A DNA stretch of 27,637 nt from NCBI GenBank assembly GCA_035539855.1, contig DATLHO010000232.1:1-27637 (forward strand). The letters run 5' to 3'. The notes below the pieces were generated by a model. The model saw nothing but the letters and a program-made list of their open reading frames with translations. It did not search any database and was not told where the DNA came from. This DNA is from DATLHO01 sp035539855 (lineage in GTDB: Bacteria > Bacteroidota > Ignavibacteria > OLB7). The translations under genes were made by a program, and so were the position numbers. Shown in pieces: positions 16,001 to 23,705 of the stretch (its first letter is position 1; each line of letters starts with the position of its first letter).

Positions 16001-19000
16001 GAGACCGGGTTGACACGGTTGATGTAGCGGAAGCCCGCACCACCAACCTCGAGCGGGCTCATGCGGCCACCGTAGCGACGGCCCTCGAGCGCGACCGAAT
16101 CCTCGTACTCGGCAGCACGCATGCGTGCATACTCGATACGCTCCTCCGGATCGGTGATCGAGCCAGGAATCTCACCCGGGGTATCCAGGTAGAATCGCGG
16201 CGACAGACGGTAGATCTCGCCGATCGAGAAGGCGGCGCGACCCTCGAAGGTGCGACGCGCGACCGGATCGCGGTTGATCGAGTCTGCCACGAACTCCGTG
16301 CGTCCACGGAAGACGTTGCCGCCCTCCTGGAACTGCTTGAGGTTCGCGCGGATCATCTCACCGGTCTCGACGTTGATCACGAAGAAGACGGTGTAGTTGA
16401 GCGCCCAGCGGTCATCGTTGTTGCGATTGATGTCGCCGGTGTAGTTCGCACGCGACTCGAGGAACAGCGGATATCCGATCGGATGTCCACCCACGAACTC
16501 GCGCTGCAGGGTACGGTAGATCGAGTCGACGTCGGCGATGAACGGATCACGCGTCAGTCGGCGGACGACCTGGTTGGCATACACACCCGTGCCGAAGCGG
16601 TTCAGGCGCGGCGGGATGCCGACGGCGAAGTCCTCGATCGGCGCCATGCGCGGCTTCGAGTAGTCGACCGCCTTGATGTCACGTCCCTTGTCGAAGATGT
16701 CGTAGACGCGACCCTGCATGAGGAGCGTGTCCGGAATCAGACCGACCGGGACCGGCGTGTACGAGTACAGGTTCGGCGACTCGAACGGTCCCTGCTGGTT
16801 GACGATCGCCGGGTTGCGCAGCGGAAGCGTGCAGGAATCACCCTGGATGTAGAAGGTGTTCTGCAGCGTTCCCGACGGCAGGATGGTCGTCACCGGTGCC
16901 TGGACATCTCCCCAGAAGTTGCCGCGCAGCGAGTCGATACCGCTGAGTCCGACACCACCCGGAACCGACGGCGCATCCGGCAGACGGATGATGAAGCGCG
17001 CGCGGTTGTCATAGATGGCGTTGGCGTCGGTATGGTACGCCGTGCTCGGCATCGGGCCCTCGATCTCACCGTAGAACGTCGCTCCGGCAGTACGGCTGGC
17101 GGCCGGGCTGAGGAGGTAGTTCTGGATGGTATCGACCTTGGCACCCTCCGTCGAAACGGCGAGGTTGTTCGCGACGAGCGACTTGTTGAAGACGACGCGG
17201 AGGTCGTAGTTGTCCGAGTAGACGGCCGAGCCCGACCACGCCGTATCCTTCTCGATGCGGACGCGGTGGAGGATGACCGAGTCGGTGCGAGCGACACCCG
17301 GGTTCGGGTTGCCGGTCTGGCGATCGTTGATGTAGATCGCGCCACCGAGACCGACGCCGTTACGAAGCGGATCGTTCAGCGTGCCACCGTGCGGGGCCGT
17401 GTTGTGCGTTCCGGTCGTGATCCCGTTCTGCCAGGCAGCGTTGCCGAGGAAGCGGGTCATCTGGCGCTGGTCGTAGGGCATCGGGCCCTCCTCGAACGGC
17501 ACGCCGACGGCGTTGACGAAGTCGAAGGCCGAGTCGCCTGCGGCGAGGAAGTAGCGGTTGTCACGCTGACCCGGGAGGATCAGAGCGATGGCGCCACCGT
17601 TGCCCCAGATCGTGTAGTTGCGAAGGAACTCGACCGAACGGTAGAAGTTGGTCTGTCCCGACAGCGAGTACACGCCACCACCGCCGAGGATCTCGGGGAT
17701 GATCGCGGCCGGCATGTAGTAGTCGTCGCGGACGGTCGCGGTGCCGAACTCGGCGCCCGCTGCCATCGGTGCGGCGACAGGATCGTAGATCTTGATCAGA
17801 CGGGTGTCGGCGACACGCGCGGTGTCACCGGCCGTGTTGTACGAGATCAGGACGTTCTCGACGGCCGCGCGGCTGAGCGACGGGTTGGTGCGGTTGTCGA
17901 TGACAATCGCGCCACCGGCCAGACCGGCCGAGTTGCTGTCGAGAAGGATGCGACGATCGATCGTCGGGTTGCCCGGAGCGGTCGGATCGACGCTGAAGAG
18001 GAACGGCGCCTGCATGCGGATATTCCGCTGCGTGTACACCGCACCGCCGTCGTACTCCGCGATGTTGCGGATGAACCACACGCTGTCACCGATGATCGGC
18101 GAGAGCAGCGGATCGAGCGACACATCCGGACGGGCCTGCAGGTAGAGAGCTCCACCCTGTCCCGACTTGTTGTTGCGGAACAGCACGTTGCCGAGCGCGG
18201 TGAACTCCGGCGAAGCCGCCGACATGTACACACCACCACCCTGCGACATGCGGCCGCGGTCGATGTAGTTCGCCTCGTCGACGTTCGGCGTCGCGGTGAA
18301 GTTCGCCTGGAAGCGCGAGAGCTCGAAGTGCAGCGACGTCGAGTCGCCGACATAGACCGCTCCGCCTCGTGCGCCTTCGCTACGAACGCGTGCGACGACC
18401 GTGTTCGGGTTCGTGCGCGTGTCGAGGATGTGCAGCGTCGCCGTGTCCTGGAAGTTGACGGCGTGGTTGCGCTCGAAGATCATGGTGTCGGTCGGATCGC
18501 CATTCGGGAGCAGTCCCGAGTTGACGAGCGCCGAGCCGCGTCCGAGGAACACGGTGATGCGGCGACGACCCGACACGTACATGGCACCGCCATACGCCTC
18601 GTTCTTGCGAAGCGGGCTGTAGTTACGTCCGGCGGGCGACGTGACGTTGATGCCGGACACGAGCGGGTTGTTCGTGTTGTAGATGATCTCCGGCGAGACG
18701 TTGTCGCGGTAGCCCGAGACATCGTTGGTCGTGTCGCTGACCATGACGCGGTTGTCACGGAAGATCACGCGACGGACGCGACCCCGGTTGATCGCCATAC
18801 GGCCGTCGTCGTACGCCTGGCGGAACTGCGAGCCGGCCGGAGCCGACGGCGAGGTCACCGTGAAGGCGTTGATCGAGCCGAACGGCGTCGTGATCGCACC
18901 ACCGTAGAGGTCGTACGTCTCGGGGTTGACAGCCGGGTAGAAGTTCGCGTTCGCCGGCGACGGCGCCGACGGATGCTGAACGTAGAACAGACCGCTCGCA

Positions 19001-19866
19001 TCGAACGGGGCCTGGAGGAACTGCACTGCGCCGCCGTGATAGCGGGCGAAGTTGCTGTCGAAGCGGCAGTCGAGAATCCAGGTCTTCGACGAGAAGACGG
19101 TCATGGCGCCACCACCACCGGTCGTCAGGTTCTGCATCTGAGTGTTCAGATTGAAGCCTGCGGTGATCTGCGGCGAATTGTAGCCGGTTAGAGTGCTCGG
19201 TGCATAGAACTGAGTGCTCTGGACAACCGTGATGTCCTTGCGGAAGTTGACGAAGTTACAGTTCCGGAAGAACGCCGTGTCGGCGCCCGGAAGAACGACG
19301 ATGTGACCCCACTCCGGCGAGAACTGATTGACCGGACGGCCACGGAAGGTGATCGGCGCGCGCACGACGTTGCGACGATACTGCGTGTTGCGCAGGTTCG
19401 GGTCGGTCGCGCAGAGGTTCCGCTTGTTCGCATGGTAGAACAGAAGCAGCGGAACGTAGCCGATGTGGTTCGGTGCGGGCGCGGTGATCTCGGGCTTGCC
19501 GCTCGTGATCACGTTCGCACGCATGTAGTTCAGATCGCAGTAACCGTTCGGGTATGCGCTCACACCCGACGTGTTATTGTTCCAGATCGCGTCGACATCA
19601 CCATCAGCGATAATCCTACCGCCGACGGAGTCGATCATTCGAGAATTTGGCAGGAACTCAACCGTGGTTCCGGGCTCGATGAGGAGCGTACCGGAGATGA
19701 CATAGTAGCCAGTCACCTGGTAGAGTGTGTCCCGGGCAAATACTCGGTAGTTCCCTTGAGGTAGACGACCACTGACCTGCACGATGGGAAACGTCTGCGC
19801 GAGCGCATCGCTTCCAAGCAGGACGAAAGTCATCACCAGGAGTACTGCCTTCAACAGACGGTGCAT
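13024..19866 (-). CDS. Giant T9SS surface protein with Pmp-like FxxN/GGA beta-helix repeats
   Basis: Exported protein of 2280 residues. Signal peptide 1-24 (LLVMTFVLLGSDALAQ). An N-terminal segment (about 30-130) reads like the start of a right-handed beta-helix (GTLLIEPGTTVEFLPNS). Residues about 265-850 carry the paired FxxN and GGA(I/L/V/M) motifs of the polymorphic outer-membrane protein repeat (Chlamydia Pmp, PF02415): FDSN/GGAV, FRDN, GGAMYVSG, FERN, GGAVYVG, FRNN/GGALYLQ, FIRN/GGAVYTQ, GGAIVID, FLRN/GGAIAL, GGAIYIND. The middle (about 1000-1700) is beta-rich and unrecognised. Residues about 1730-1990 hold cadherin/He_PIG-like Ig segments (PSWLKVNPVSGMLYGTPG, TVTVVVTDENGLTDVRTYIL). The end is a T9SS sorting domain (SNLPNPFSENTEIGFIA, LQIFNIQGDLVKTL, ASGTYTYRL). 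ATG 19864-19866 has a perfect AGGAGG four bases upstream, so the 36 extra upstream codons are rejected. It is probably an adhesin; the function is inferred. Confidence 0.9.
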   Translation of the reverse strand: MHRLLKAVLLVMTFVLLGSDALAQTFPIVQVSGRLPQGNYRVFARDTLYQVTGYYVISGTLLIEPGTTVEFLPNSRMIDSVGGRIIADGDVDAIWNNNTSGVSAYPNGYCDLNYMRANVITSGKPEITAPAPNHIGYVPLLLFYHANKRNLCATDPNLRNTQYRRNVVRAPITFRGRPVNQFSPEWGHIVVLPGADTAFFRNCNFVNFRKDITVVQSTQFYAPSTLTGYNSPQITAGFNLNTQMQNLTTGGGGAMTVFSSKTWILDCRFDSNFARYHGGAVQFLQAPFDASGLFYVQHPSAPSPANANFYPAVNPETYDLYGGAITTPFGSINAFTVTSPSAPAGSQFRQAYDDGRMAINRGRVRRVIFRDNRVMVSDTTNDVSGYRDNVSPEIIYNTNNPLVSGINVTSPAGRNYSPLRKNEAYGGAMYVSGRRRITVFLGRGSALVNSGLLPNGDPTDTMIFERNHAVNFQDTATLHILDTRTNPNTVVARVRSEGARGGAVYVGDSTSLHFELSRFQANFTATPNVDEANYIDRGRMSQGGGVYMSAASPEFTALGNVLFRNNKSGQGGALYLQARPDVSLDPLLSPIIGDSVWFIRNIAEYDGGAVYTQRNIRMQAPFLFSVDPTAPGNPTIDRRILLDSNSAGLAGGAIVIDNRTNPSLSRAAVENVLISYNTAGDTARVADTRLIKIYDPVAAPMAAGAEFGTATVRDDYYMPAAIIPEILGGGGVYSLSGQTNFYRSVEFLRNYTIWGNGGAIALILPGQRDNRYFLAAGDSAFDFVNAVGVPFEEGPMPYDQRQMTRFLGNAAWQNGITTGTHNTAPHGGTLNDPLRNGVGLGGAIYINDRQTGNPNPGVARTDSVILHRVRIEKDTAWSGSAVYSDNYDLRVVFNKSLVANNLAVSTEGAKVDTIQNYLLSPAASRTAGATFYGEIEGPMPSTAYHTDANAIYDNRARFIIRLPDAPSVPGGVGLSGIDSLRGNFWGDVQAPVTTILPSGTLQNTFYIQGDSCTLPLRNPAIVNQQGPFESPNLYSYTPVPVGLIPDTLLMQGRVYDIFDKGRDIKAVDYSKPRMAPIEDFAVGIPPRLNRFGTGVYANQVVRRLTRDPFIADVDSIYRTLQREFVGGHPIGYPLFLESRANYTGDINRNNDDRWALNYTVFFVINVETGEMIRANLKQFQEGGNVFRGRTEFVADSINRDPVARRTFEGRAAFSIGEIYRLSPRFYLDTPGEIPGSITDPEERIEYARMRAAEYEDSVALEGRRYGGRMSPLEVGGAGFRYINRVNPVSFADYYAGERYRALPVLTGDRIWVVSRTALWDTVGTITSVVDNARFTGLEFSIADLNSVPAPVVYGQRDSLENKNPVELRNSRFLVEDKVYRSDTNGRTISEIFEVTATDVNGFFDPRSLYFPYRYTGLRYEYNFLQEFFNGTTVPSNDPTQVRLASWLKSEIVYPGSNRSTRDSAHSRGFLRFFGTPHNPDVVPGGELLEIRVSNYPPGIQTIDSLRGLLPDTIVSRYIFLYPPYFNCQVYDARNARYLQQDTVDVGGATTTTYRMRIFVQDTPPVFLADSTPCPTNRPGFVVANLTNRLRFNFDLNTDDEQEDNNAQNEGWRFPYGRTTYGFQFIARYPETGDTSSDDVREVRPTWMADTYLHDATLVTDRGATFLRQGNIVIRIDSLEAINLLRNPTQQNNAFNLDSVFTVVVHDGHMGQNKRDMRVMVNVAPQLQPVAGPLVLPTAKEDFDYNPNLSDTTRRVQATDLNFNQRLRYELIYRDDALNAAKYQTGGTELDSNGTPVSHTNTIAYVRRDNCYFEAGLFEAPKTTPSWLKVNPVSGMLYGTPGLNDAPRTNATGGPETVTVVVTDENGLTDVRTYILEVDSTQHRPRLFGRPAIVCVDPTEAYEDSICVTDRDLPRIRFTERLTLEVISPAGFTIAPSTIDGGAGQNDTMCNLRISAPANTIRDTGKVRIVIRVTDIAGNIDSLVYQIAVSEPTDWTVPVFVSNTIIETNRQNATQRLVFGMARNATTGEESGARGNLDSNYCEYELPPQPPRDVFDARWTVPTTNGILRNIFPQAPQAGQGPLAWKAVFQPGFLQGGSFNYPVFICWDINDAATATSNIHIMDQVGGAVFRVDMKAPTGRGVRITPGSGVNLTVTGTIACLEIIQTAGIQGFVITYGLPTGVEMPTTGAASYMLLSNLPNPFSENTEIGFIAPKAGDVKLQIFNIQGDLVKTLIDGNVDAGTNKVLWNGTDEKGDVVASGTYTYRLTAGTTVLTRTMVRVR

Positions 19867-20029
19867 GTTTCCTCCTATGATGCAAGAATCAGAGAAACGA
19901 TATGATTCGTTTGGAGAGATGTCGGACGTGTGGGAGCCGCCAGGCGGCACTGTAGAGGTAGACTCAACGTTCATGCGCTCAACTCATCACTGGACTGGTT
20001 GTTCGGCAGGCTCCGTTTGCAGACGGGAC

Positions 20030-20053
20030 GATCGACCCCGCTCGGGGCCGATC
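20030..20053 (-). terminator. Putative hairpin after the TPR gene
   Basis: Stem of about 10 bp with one A-C mismatch (20030-20040 with 20043-20053) and a tight GC loop, 56 nt past the stop codon at 20109, with no T-tail. It is weaker than the other hairpins of the window. I see no gene in 19867-20108. Confidence 0.4.
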
Positions 20054-20108
20054 TTCTCGGGTCGATTCTCGTCGATCGACTGACGCCGCTGCCGCGACGT
20101 CGCGCGGC

Positions 20109-20813
20109 TCACATCTGGACGTTGTGCCGCGCCAGCGCCAGGCGTGCCTGGGTGTTCGCCGGCGAGCTCGCGTACTGCGTCGCGACCGTGCGGTACAGCC
20201 CGATCGCCTCATCCGTATTCTTCGCGCGCTCGTAGTTGCGCGCAGCTGCAACCAGGTACTCGGGCGTGTTGAGCTCGAGTCGGTCTTCACTGGCGGCCTT
20301 CTCGTATTCCTCGGCGGCCTGCTCGTGCTTGCCCGCCGCCTCGGCAACCGCGCCAAGTCCCGCATGGGCCGCCGAGCGGACCAGCTCGGCGTCGGCGCCC
20401 GTCGCCGTCGTGTACGGCGCGCGCGCCTTCTCGTGCTGGCCAAGCGCCAGATAGCTGTTGCCGAGATAAAGCGCCGCGATCTCGCCAGCCGGCGTCGACG
20501 CCCACTTGTCGACGATCGCCGCCAGCCCGATGATCTTCGCGGTGCCCATCGTCTTCGACGAGTCGCCGCTGATCGCCACCGCGTATTCGCCACGGTCGTA
20601 GTAGGCCCGGACCCTCGAGAGCGCCAGCTGCGCCTCGTCGTTGGCGCCGGCACCCCTGATCAGATAGAAGGCGACCGCACCGACGACGGCCAGAAGCACA
20701 AAGCCGATGATGCCCAGCGTCCGCATGTTGCCGAGGAGAAATCCCCCGCCCTGCTCGGCTCTGGTCACCTCGATCTCGTCAGCCGTCTCGATGTTTGCTG
20801 TGTTCTTCGCCAT
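20109..20813 (-). CDS. Membrane-anchored tetratricopeptide-repeat protein
   Basis: Protein of 234 residues with one N-terminal membrane anchor (about 31-53: MRTLGIIGFVLLAVVGAVAFYL after a charged cytoplasmic start). The rest is alpha-helical TPR-like repeats: ALSRVRAYYDRGEYAVAI, IAALYLGNSYLALGQHEKARAPY, SAAHAGLGAVAEAAGKHEQAAEEYEKA, LVAAARNYERAKNTDEAIGLYRTVA. The layout resembles YfgM (ancillary SecYEG subunit) and related one-TM TPR proteins, but I cannot assign orthology. ATG 20811-20813 (MAKNTANIE) is chosen over the upstream in-frame codon because the latter adds a non-conserved stretch. No Shine-Dalgarno is visible at either. Confidence 0.8.
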   Translation of the reverse strand: MAKNTANIETADEIEVTRAEQGGGFLLGNMRTLGIIGFVLLAVVGAVAFYLIRGAGANDEAQLALSRVRAYYDRGEYAVAISGDSSKTMGTAKIIGLAAIVDKWASTPAGEIAALYLGNSYLALGQHEKARAPYTTATGADAELVRSAAHAGLGAVAEAAGKHEQAAEEYEKAASEDRLELNTPEYLVAAARNYERAKNTDEAIGLYRTVATQYASSPANTQARLALARHNVQM

Positions 20814-20929
20814 TACGGGATATGGGAGCCTAAGGAAAGAGAGTTGTCGTATGCCCGACGTCAGGAGCAAGCGATGCGGAGCGTGACGTCGGTCGGACTC
20901 GTGACCGCATCACACGATGGTGGGTAAAG

Positions 20930-21002
20930 CGCGCCCGGAGGGACTCGAACCCCCAACCCTCAGAACCGGAATCTGATGCTCTATCCATTGAGCCACGGGC
21001 GC
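20930..21002 (-). tRNA. tRNA-Arg (anticodon CCG)
   Basis: 73-nt cloverleaf on the minus strand: 7-bp acceptor (GCGCCCG with CGGGCGC), D arm GCTC..GAGC, anticodon stem TCAGA/TCTGA enclosing loop TTCCGGT (anticodon CCG), 5-nt variable region, and T arm GGGGG-TTCGAGT-CCCTC with one G-T pair. The discriminator is G and no CCA is encoded (CTTT follows). It reads CGG arginine codons, which suits this GC-rich genome. Confidence 0.96.
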
Positions 21003-21072
21003 AGTGCAGCGATTGGAACCTTCTGCCGTGCAGACGATCGCTGGCCTCCTGTAGTTCTTTAAGGAGGAGGCG

Positions 21073-21104
21073 CAAATATAAACCCCGCGTTTCCTTCCGT
21101 GCAA
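21073..21104 (-). promoter_or_regulatory. Consensus Bacteroidota promoter of tRNA-Arg
   Basis: On the minus strand TTG (21102-21104), a 21-nt spacer, then TATATTTG (21073-21080), an exact match to the -7 consensus TAnnTTTG. The predicted transcript start is about 65 nt upstream of the mature tRNA. This is the best phylum-level sequence signature in the window. Confidence 0.75.
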
Positions 21105-21517
21105 CGTCGATCTCGTCGCAGGCGGCGATTCAAGAGCTTTCCGGAGGGCTGGACCCACCACCATTCCAAAGATCTCCGCACCCCCGTTCAAGGACCTTCA
21201 GCTCGATCATGAGCATCCCTGTCGATGGGCGACACGACCCGGTATAGCAACGGTATGCCAGCAATGAGCACGCGAATCTCTTTCAAAATCGGACGTTTGA
21301 TCGTGGGCACGTGAATCGTGGCCACGCAGCGTGATGAAACGTCACGGCGACTGGTACACGATTGGAGGCGCCGGCCACTGCCCCGGACCCCTCCGACCCG
21401 GCGGCGAGCCCCTCGGGAGCCCGGTCCGGACGCCTCCGGATTGGACCCGGACCGACGCCGGAGCAAATTGGTAACAAGTTCCCCGACCGTCCTCCCGAGC
21501 CCCTCGCCTAACGGCAT
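21105..21517. other. Intergenic stretch with no supported gene
   Basis: About 410 nt between the tRNA promoter and the terminator of the DUF3108 gene. Open frames here (for example minus 21188-21559) have Arg/Gly/Pro-rich translations without recognisable domains and run through the terminator. There is an imperfect doubled motif near 21300-21331 (ATCGTGGGCACG / ATCGTGGCCACG) and a very GC-rich part at about 21368-21465. I see no tRNA, rRNA or known small RNA. Confidence 0.6.
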
Positions 21518-21547
21518 GAGGCCCCCGCCGGATCCGGCGGAGGCCTC
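21518..21547 (-). terminator. Hairpin after the DUF3108 gene
   Basis: A 15-bp palindromic stem with one C-A mismatch, centred on GGATCC between 21532 and 21533, 29 nt past the stop codon at 21577. The loop is formed by the palindrome centre and there is only a poor T-tail on the minus strand. Confidence 0.65.
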
Positions 21548-21576
21548 CTGACCATTCATCGAGGCCGTCGTGGCGG

Positions 21577-22434
21577 TCAGTTGACCTTGGCCGCGATCGG
21601 CGTGCGGACGCCGCTGTAGCTGACGAGCTCGCAGTCGATCGTGCCGATCACGACCTTCGTCGCGACCTTCACCGGCATCTTCCTGTCGTCGTCGGTCATG
21701 TAGACCATGATCCGCCCCTCGTTCTTGAAGAGACCGCCCTCGACCACCAGCGGCTCGACGATGACGCAGTCGAACGTCCCCGCCTTCGTCTCGACCCGCT
21801 CGCGTCCGAGGACGCGGATGCGCAGGTCGTGCGCCTTCTTGCCGTAGAAGTTCTTCAGGCGGAAGCTCTGCCCCTTCTTCATCCGCTTCAGGTCGAGCGT
21901 GCGGGTGAAGTAGAACGCGCTGAGGATGTCGTGAACGAACGGCGAGACCTCGAAGGCGCCCTCGGTCGTCCGCGCGACGTGCTTGCGCTGGTCGATGTTC
22001 GCCGAGAAGTCGCGCGAGTAGTCGCCCTCGCGGACCGACTGCTCGAAGCGCCAGGGGAAGATCCCGTCGGCATCGAGGTAGGTCGCGTAGCGGTCGCGTA
22101 CCTTGAAGATCTTGTCGAAGCTCGGGGTCGTCTTGACGTCGAACTTCACTTCATAGGTCGGGCGATCGGCGACTTCGACCGGCTTGGGGCTCACCTGCAT
22201 GGTGGCGTAGCCGGCCGTGATGAACTTGTAGCCGACGCTGAATGTCAGCTTCTCGCCGTAGGCGAACGCGGTGTTCGGCTGATAGCGCAGCGCCCCGCCG
22301 GCCTGCGCCTGCAGTGCCGTCGTCGACTCTCCCGCAGCCGACATCAGCCCGAAAACCGAAAGGGCGGCAATCGATCCGACGGCCGCCAGCGAGACAATTC
22401 GTTTAAACATCGGTGTATTCACGGTTCCTTTCAT
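21577..22434 (-). CDS. DUF3108 family periplasmic protein
   Basis: Exported protein of 285 residues. Signal peptide about 1-44 (hydrophobic IVSLAAVGSIAALSVFGLMSAAG). The body matches the DUF3108 pattern: GEKLTFSVGYKFITAGYATMQV (about 60-81), YEVKFDVKTTPSFDKIFKVRDRYATYLDADGIFPWRFEQSVREGDY, an aspartate/lysine-rich middle with HDILSAFYFTRTLDL, RVLGRERVETKAGTFDCVIVEP, and EGRIMVYMTDDDRKMPVKVATKVVIGTIDCEL at the end. The molecular function of DUF3108 is unknown. ATG 22432-22434 follows GGAGATTAGG, a usable ribosome binding site; ATG 22410 (MFKRIVS) is the alternative. The glycosyltransferase gene ends 75 nt upstream without a strong terminator, so the two may share a transcript. Confidence 0.9.
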   Translation of the reverse strand: MKGTVNTPMFKRIVSLAAVGSIAALSVFGLMSAAGESTTALQAQAGGALRYQPNTAFAYGEKLTFSVGYKFITAGYATMQVSPKPVEVADRPTYEVKFDVKTTPSFDKIFKVRDRYATYLDADGIFPWRFEQSVREGDYSRDFSANIDQRKHVARTTEGAFEVSPFVHDILSAFYFTRTLDLKRMKKGQSFRLKNFYGKKAHDLRIRVLGRERVETKAGTFDCVIVEPLVVEGGLFKNEGRIMVYMTDDDRKMPVKVATKVVIGTIDCELVSYSGVRTPIAAKVN

Positions 22435-22509
22435 CCTAATCTCCGGTTCTTACGTCGTGCGCGTGATAGCGATCAGACAGGATGATGGCCTCGGGGTTTC
22501 ACCGGACCC

Positions 22510-23580
22510 CTATCGCTTGCGATCTGTGACGATCTGATCGACCAGGCCGGTCTCGCGACCCTCGAGCATCACCCGGCAGGCGGCGACCACCCGCTCGGCC
22601 GGAATCCGCGCCACGCAGTTCTCCGGCGGATGCCGCCGCTCGCACTCGGGACAGAACGGCTCCTCCGGATGCGGCACGAGGGTCGTCACATGATCACCCC
22701 ACGGTTCCCAGCGCACCGACCAGACCGGGGGAAGGCCCGGATAGAGGGCGACGACCGGCGTTCGCACGAGCGCCGCGAGGTGGGCCGGACCCGACGACAG
22801 GCCGACGAATCCCCTCGCCCCTCGCAGAAGCTCGCTGAAGCCGTCGAGGGAAATGTCGTCGACGATCGACGCCCGGGGACCGGCCGCCCGCGCGACCTCC
22901 GACGCGAGATACTCCTCGCCGCCCCCGGCCGTGATCACGATCGCCAGCTCGGGGTGCTCCTCGGCGATCGCCGCCGCGGCCCGACCGAACGCCTCGGCCG
23001 GGTACGCCGCCGCCGATCCCCGGCTGCCCGGGTGGAGCACGAGGTACTCGCCGTGCACGCCGACCTCGGCCAGCCGATGAGCGGCCTCGGCGGCGCCGTC
23101 GTCCGACACCTCCAGCGCCGGCATGGTCACCGGAAGATCCCCGTCGAAGAGCGGCGTCAACAGTCCGACGCCGTACTCGGCCTCGTGCCGCTCGCCCTTG
23201 CGCCGGTGCTCGTAGACCCAGCGCGTGAACAGCCCCGAGTACCAACGGTACCCCGTGCCGATGCGCACGTCGATGCGCGCGATGAGCGCGTCGAGCGCCA
23301 GACGGACATCCGGGCGGGCGAAGATGATCGCGTCCGGGCGCCACGAGCGCATCAGTCCGAGCGCGTGCCGGGCGTCCGGCGTCTCGAGCACGTGGTCGAT
23401 CGCGGCGACACGGCGGACGATCGGCGCCGTGTACGGACTCACCATGAAGCCGACCTCTGCCTCGGGCAGCCGACTCCTGATCGCAGTCGCGATCGGCAGC
23501 GTCAGGATGACATCGCCCAGCCCGTCGGTGCGGCTGACGAGGATGCGGCGAAGCTCGTTCGTCGGAGTCAGTACTGGCAT
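22510..23580 (-). CDS. Glycosyltransferase family 9 (heptosyltransferase-like)
   Basis: Cytoplasmic enzyme of 356 residues, GT-B fold, of the ADP-heptose:LPS heptosyltransferase family. Visible motifs: N-terminal RILVSRTDGLGDVILTLP (12-29, the R-x-D-x-LGD-x-x-x-x-x-P signature); start of the C-terminal domain VLHPGSRGSAAAYP (181-194); acceptor/donor loop GLSSGPAHLAAL (260-271), equivalent to the T-GP-x-H motif; and a C-terminal Cys-rich CPECERRHPPENC (310-322) as in many family members. The expected role is transfer of heptose or a related sugar in LPS core or another surface glycan; the sugar cannot be told. ATG 23578-23580 has no Shine-Dalgarno. TAACTTCA at 23603-23610 (minus) is a possible -7 element. 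The gene is divergent from dapB. Confidence 0.92.
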   Translation of the reverse strand: MPVLTPTNELRRILVSRTDGLGDVILTLPIATAIRSRLPEAEVGFMVSPYTAPIVRRVAAIDHVLETPDARHALGLMRSWRPDAIIFARPDVRLALDALIARIDVRIGTGYRWYSGLFTRWVYEHRRKGERHEAEYGVGLLTPLFDGDLPVTMPALEVSDDGAAEAAHRLAEVGVHGEYLVLHPGSRGSAAAYPAEAFGRAAAAIAEEHPELAIVITAGGGEEYLASEVARAAGPRASIVDDISLDGFSELLRGARGFVGLSSGPAHLAALVRTPVVALYPGLPPVWSVRWEPWGDHVTTLVPHPEEPFCPECERRHPPENCVARIPAERVVAACRVMLEGRETGLVDQIVTDRKR

Positions 23581-23690
23581 GAATGGCTCGAAAGTTCGGC
23601 CCTGAAGTTACGCCCCGGCCGACAGCCGATCCAGTCCCGCGACCGTTCGTCGGCAATGGGCCGCGTGCGCGACGGTCGCGGCCGCCGACC

Positions 23691-23698
23691 TATCTTCG
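23691..23698 (+). promoter_or_regulatory. Candidate -7 element of dapB (TATCTTCG)
   Basis: TATCTTCG differs from TAnnTTTG at one position and ends 7 nt before the dapB ATG at 23706, so transcription would begin at or next to the start codon (leaderless or nearly so). The preceding CCGAC and the box form a 13-mer identical to the one in front of the TlpA-like gene. The -33 element is not clear. Confidence 0.45.
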
Positions 23699-23705
23699 CA
23701 GCCGT

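Noticed and set aside
17300..19100. Possible CRISPR-like or DNA repeat array suggested by repeated GGTGGCGC-type words
   Set aside because: The repetition comes from codons for the GGA motif in the beta-helix, with no constant repeat length or spacers. I saw no CRISPR array in the window.
13510..19191. Plus-strand open frame of 1893 codons antisense to the giant gene
   Set aside because: Its translation is Arg/Val/Asp-rich without domains. It mirrors the codon pattern of the minus-strand beta-helix gene, which has a signal peptide, ribosome binding site and sorting domain. Long antisense frames are expected at this GC content.
20830..21191. Minus-strand open frames overlapping the tRNA
   Set aside because: They translate straight through tRNA-Arg (peptide VAQWIEHQIPVLRVGGSSP-like), a common artefact of tRNA sequence.
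21188..21559. Minus-strand open frame of 123 codons in the tRNA/DUF3108 gap
   Set aside because: Gly/Arg-rich without domains; it runs through the terminator hairpin at 21518-21547 and lacks a ribosome binding site.
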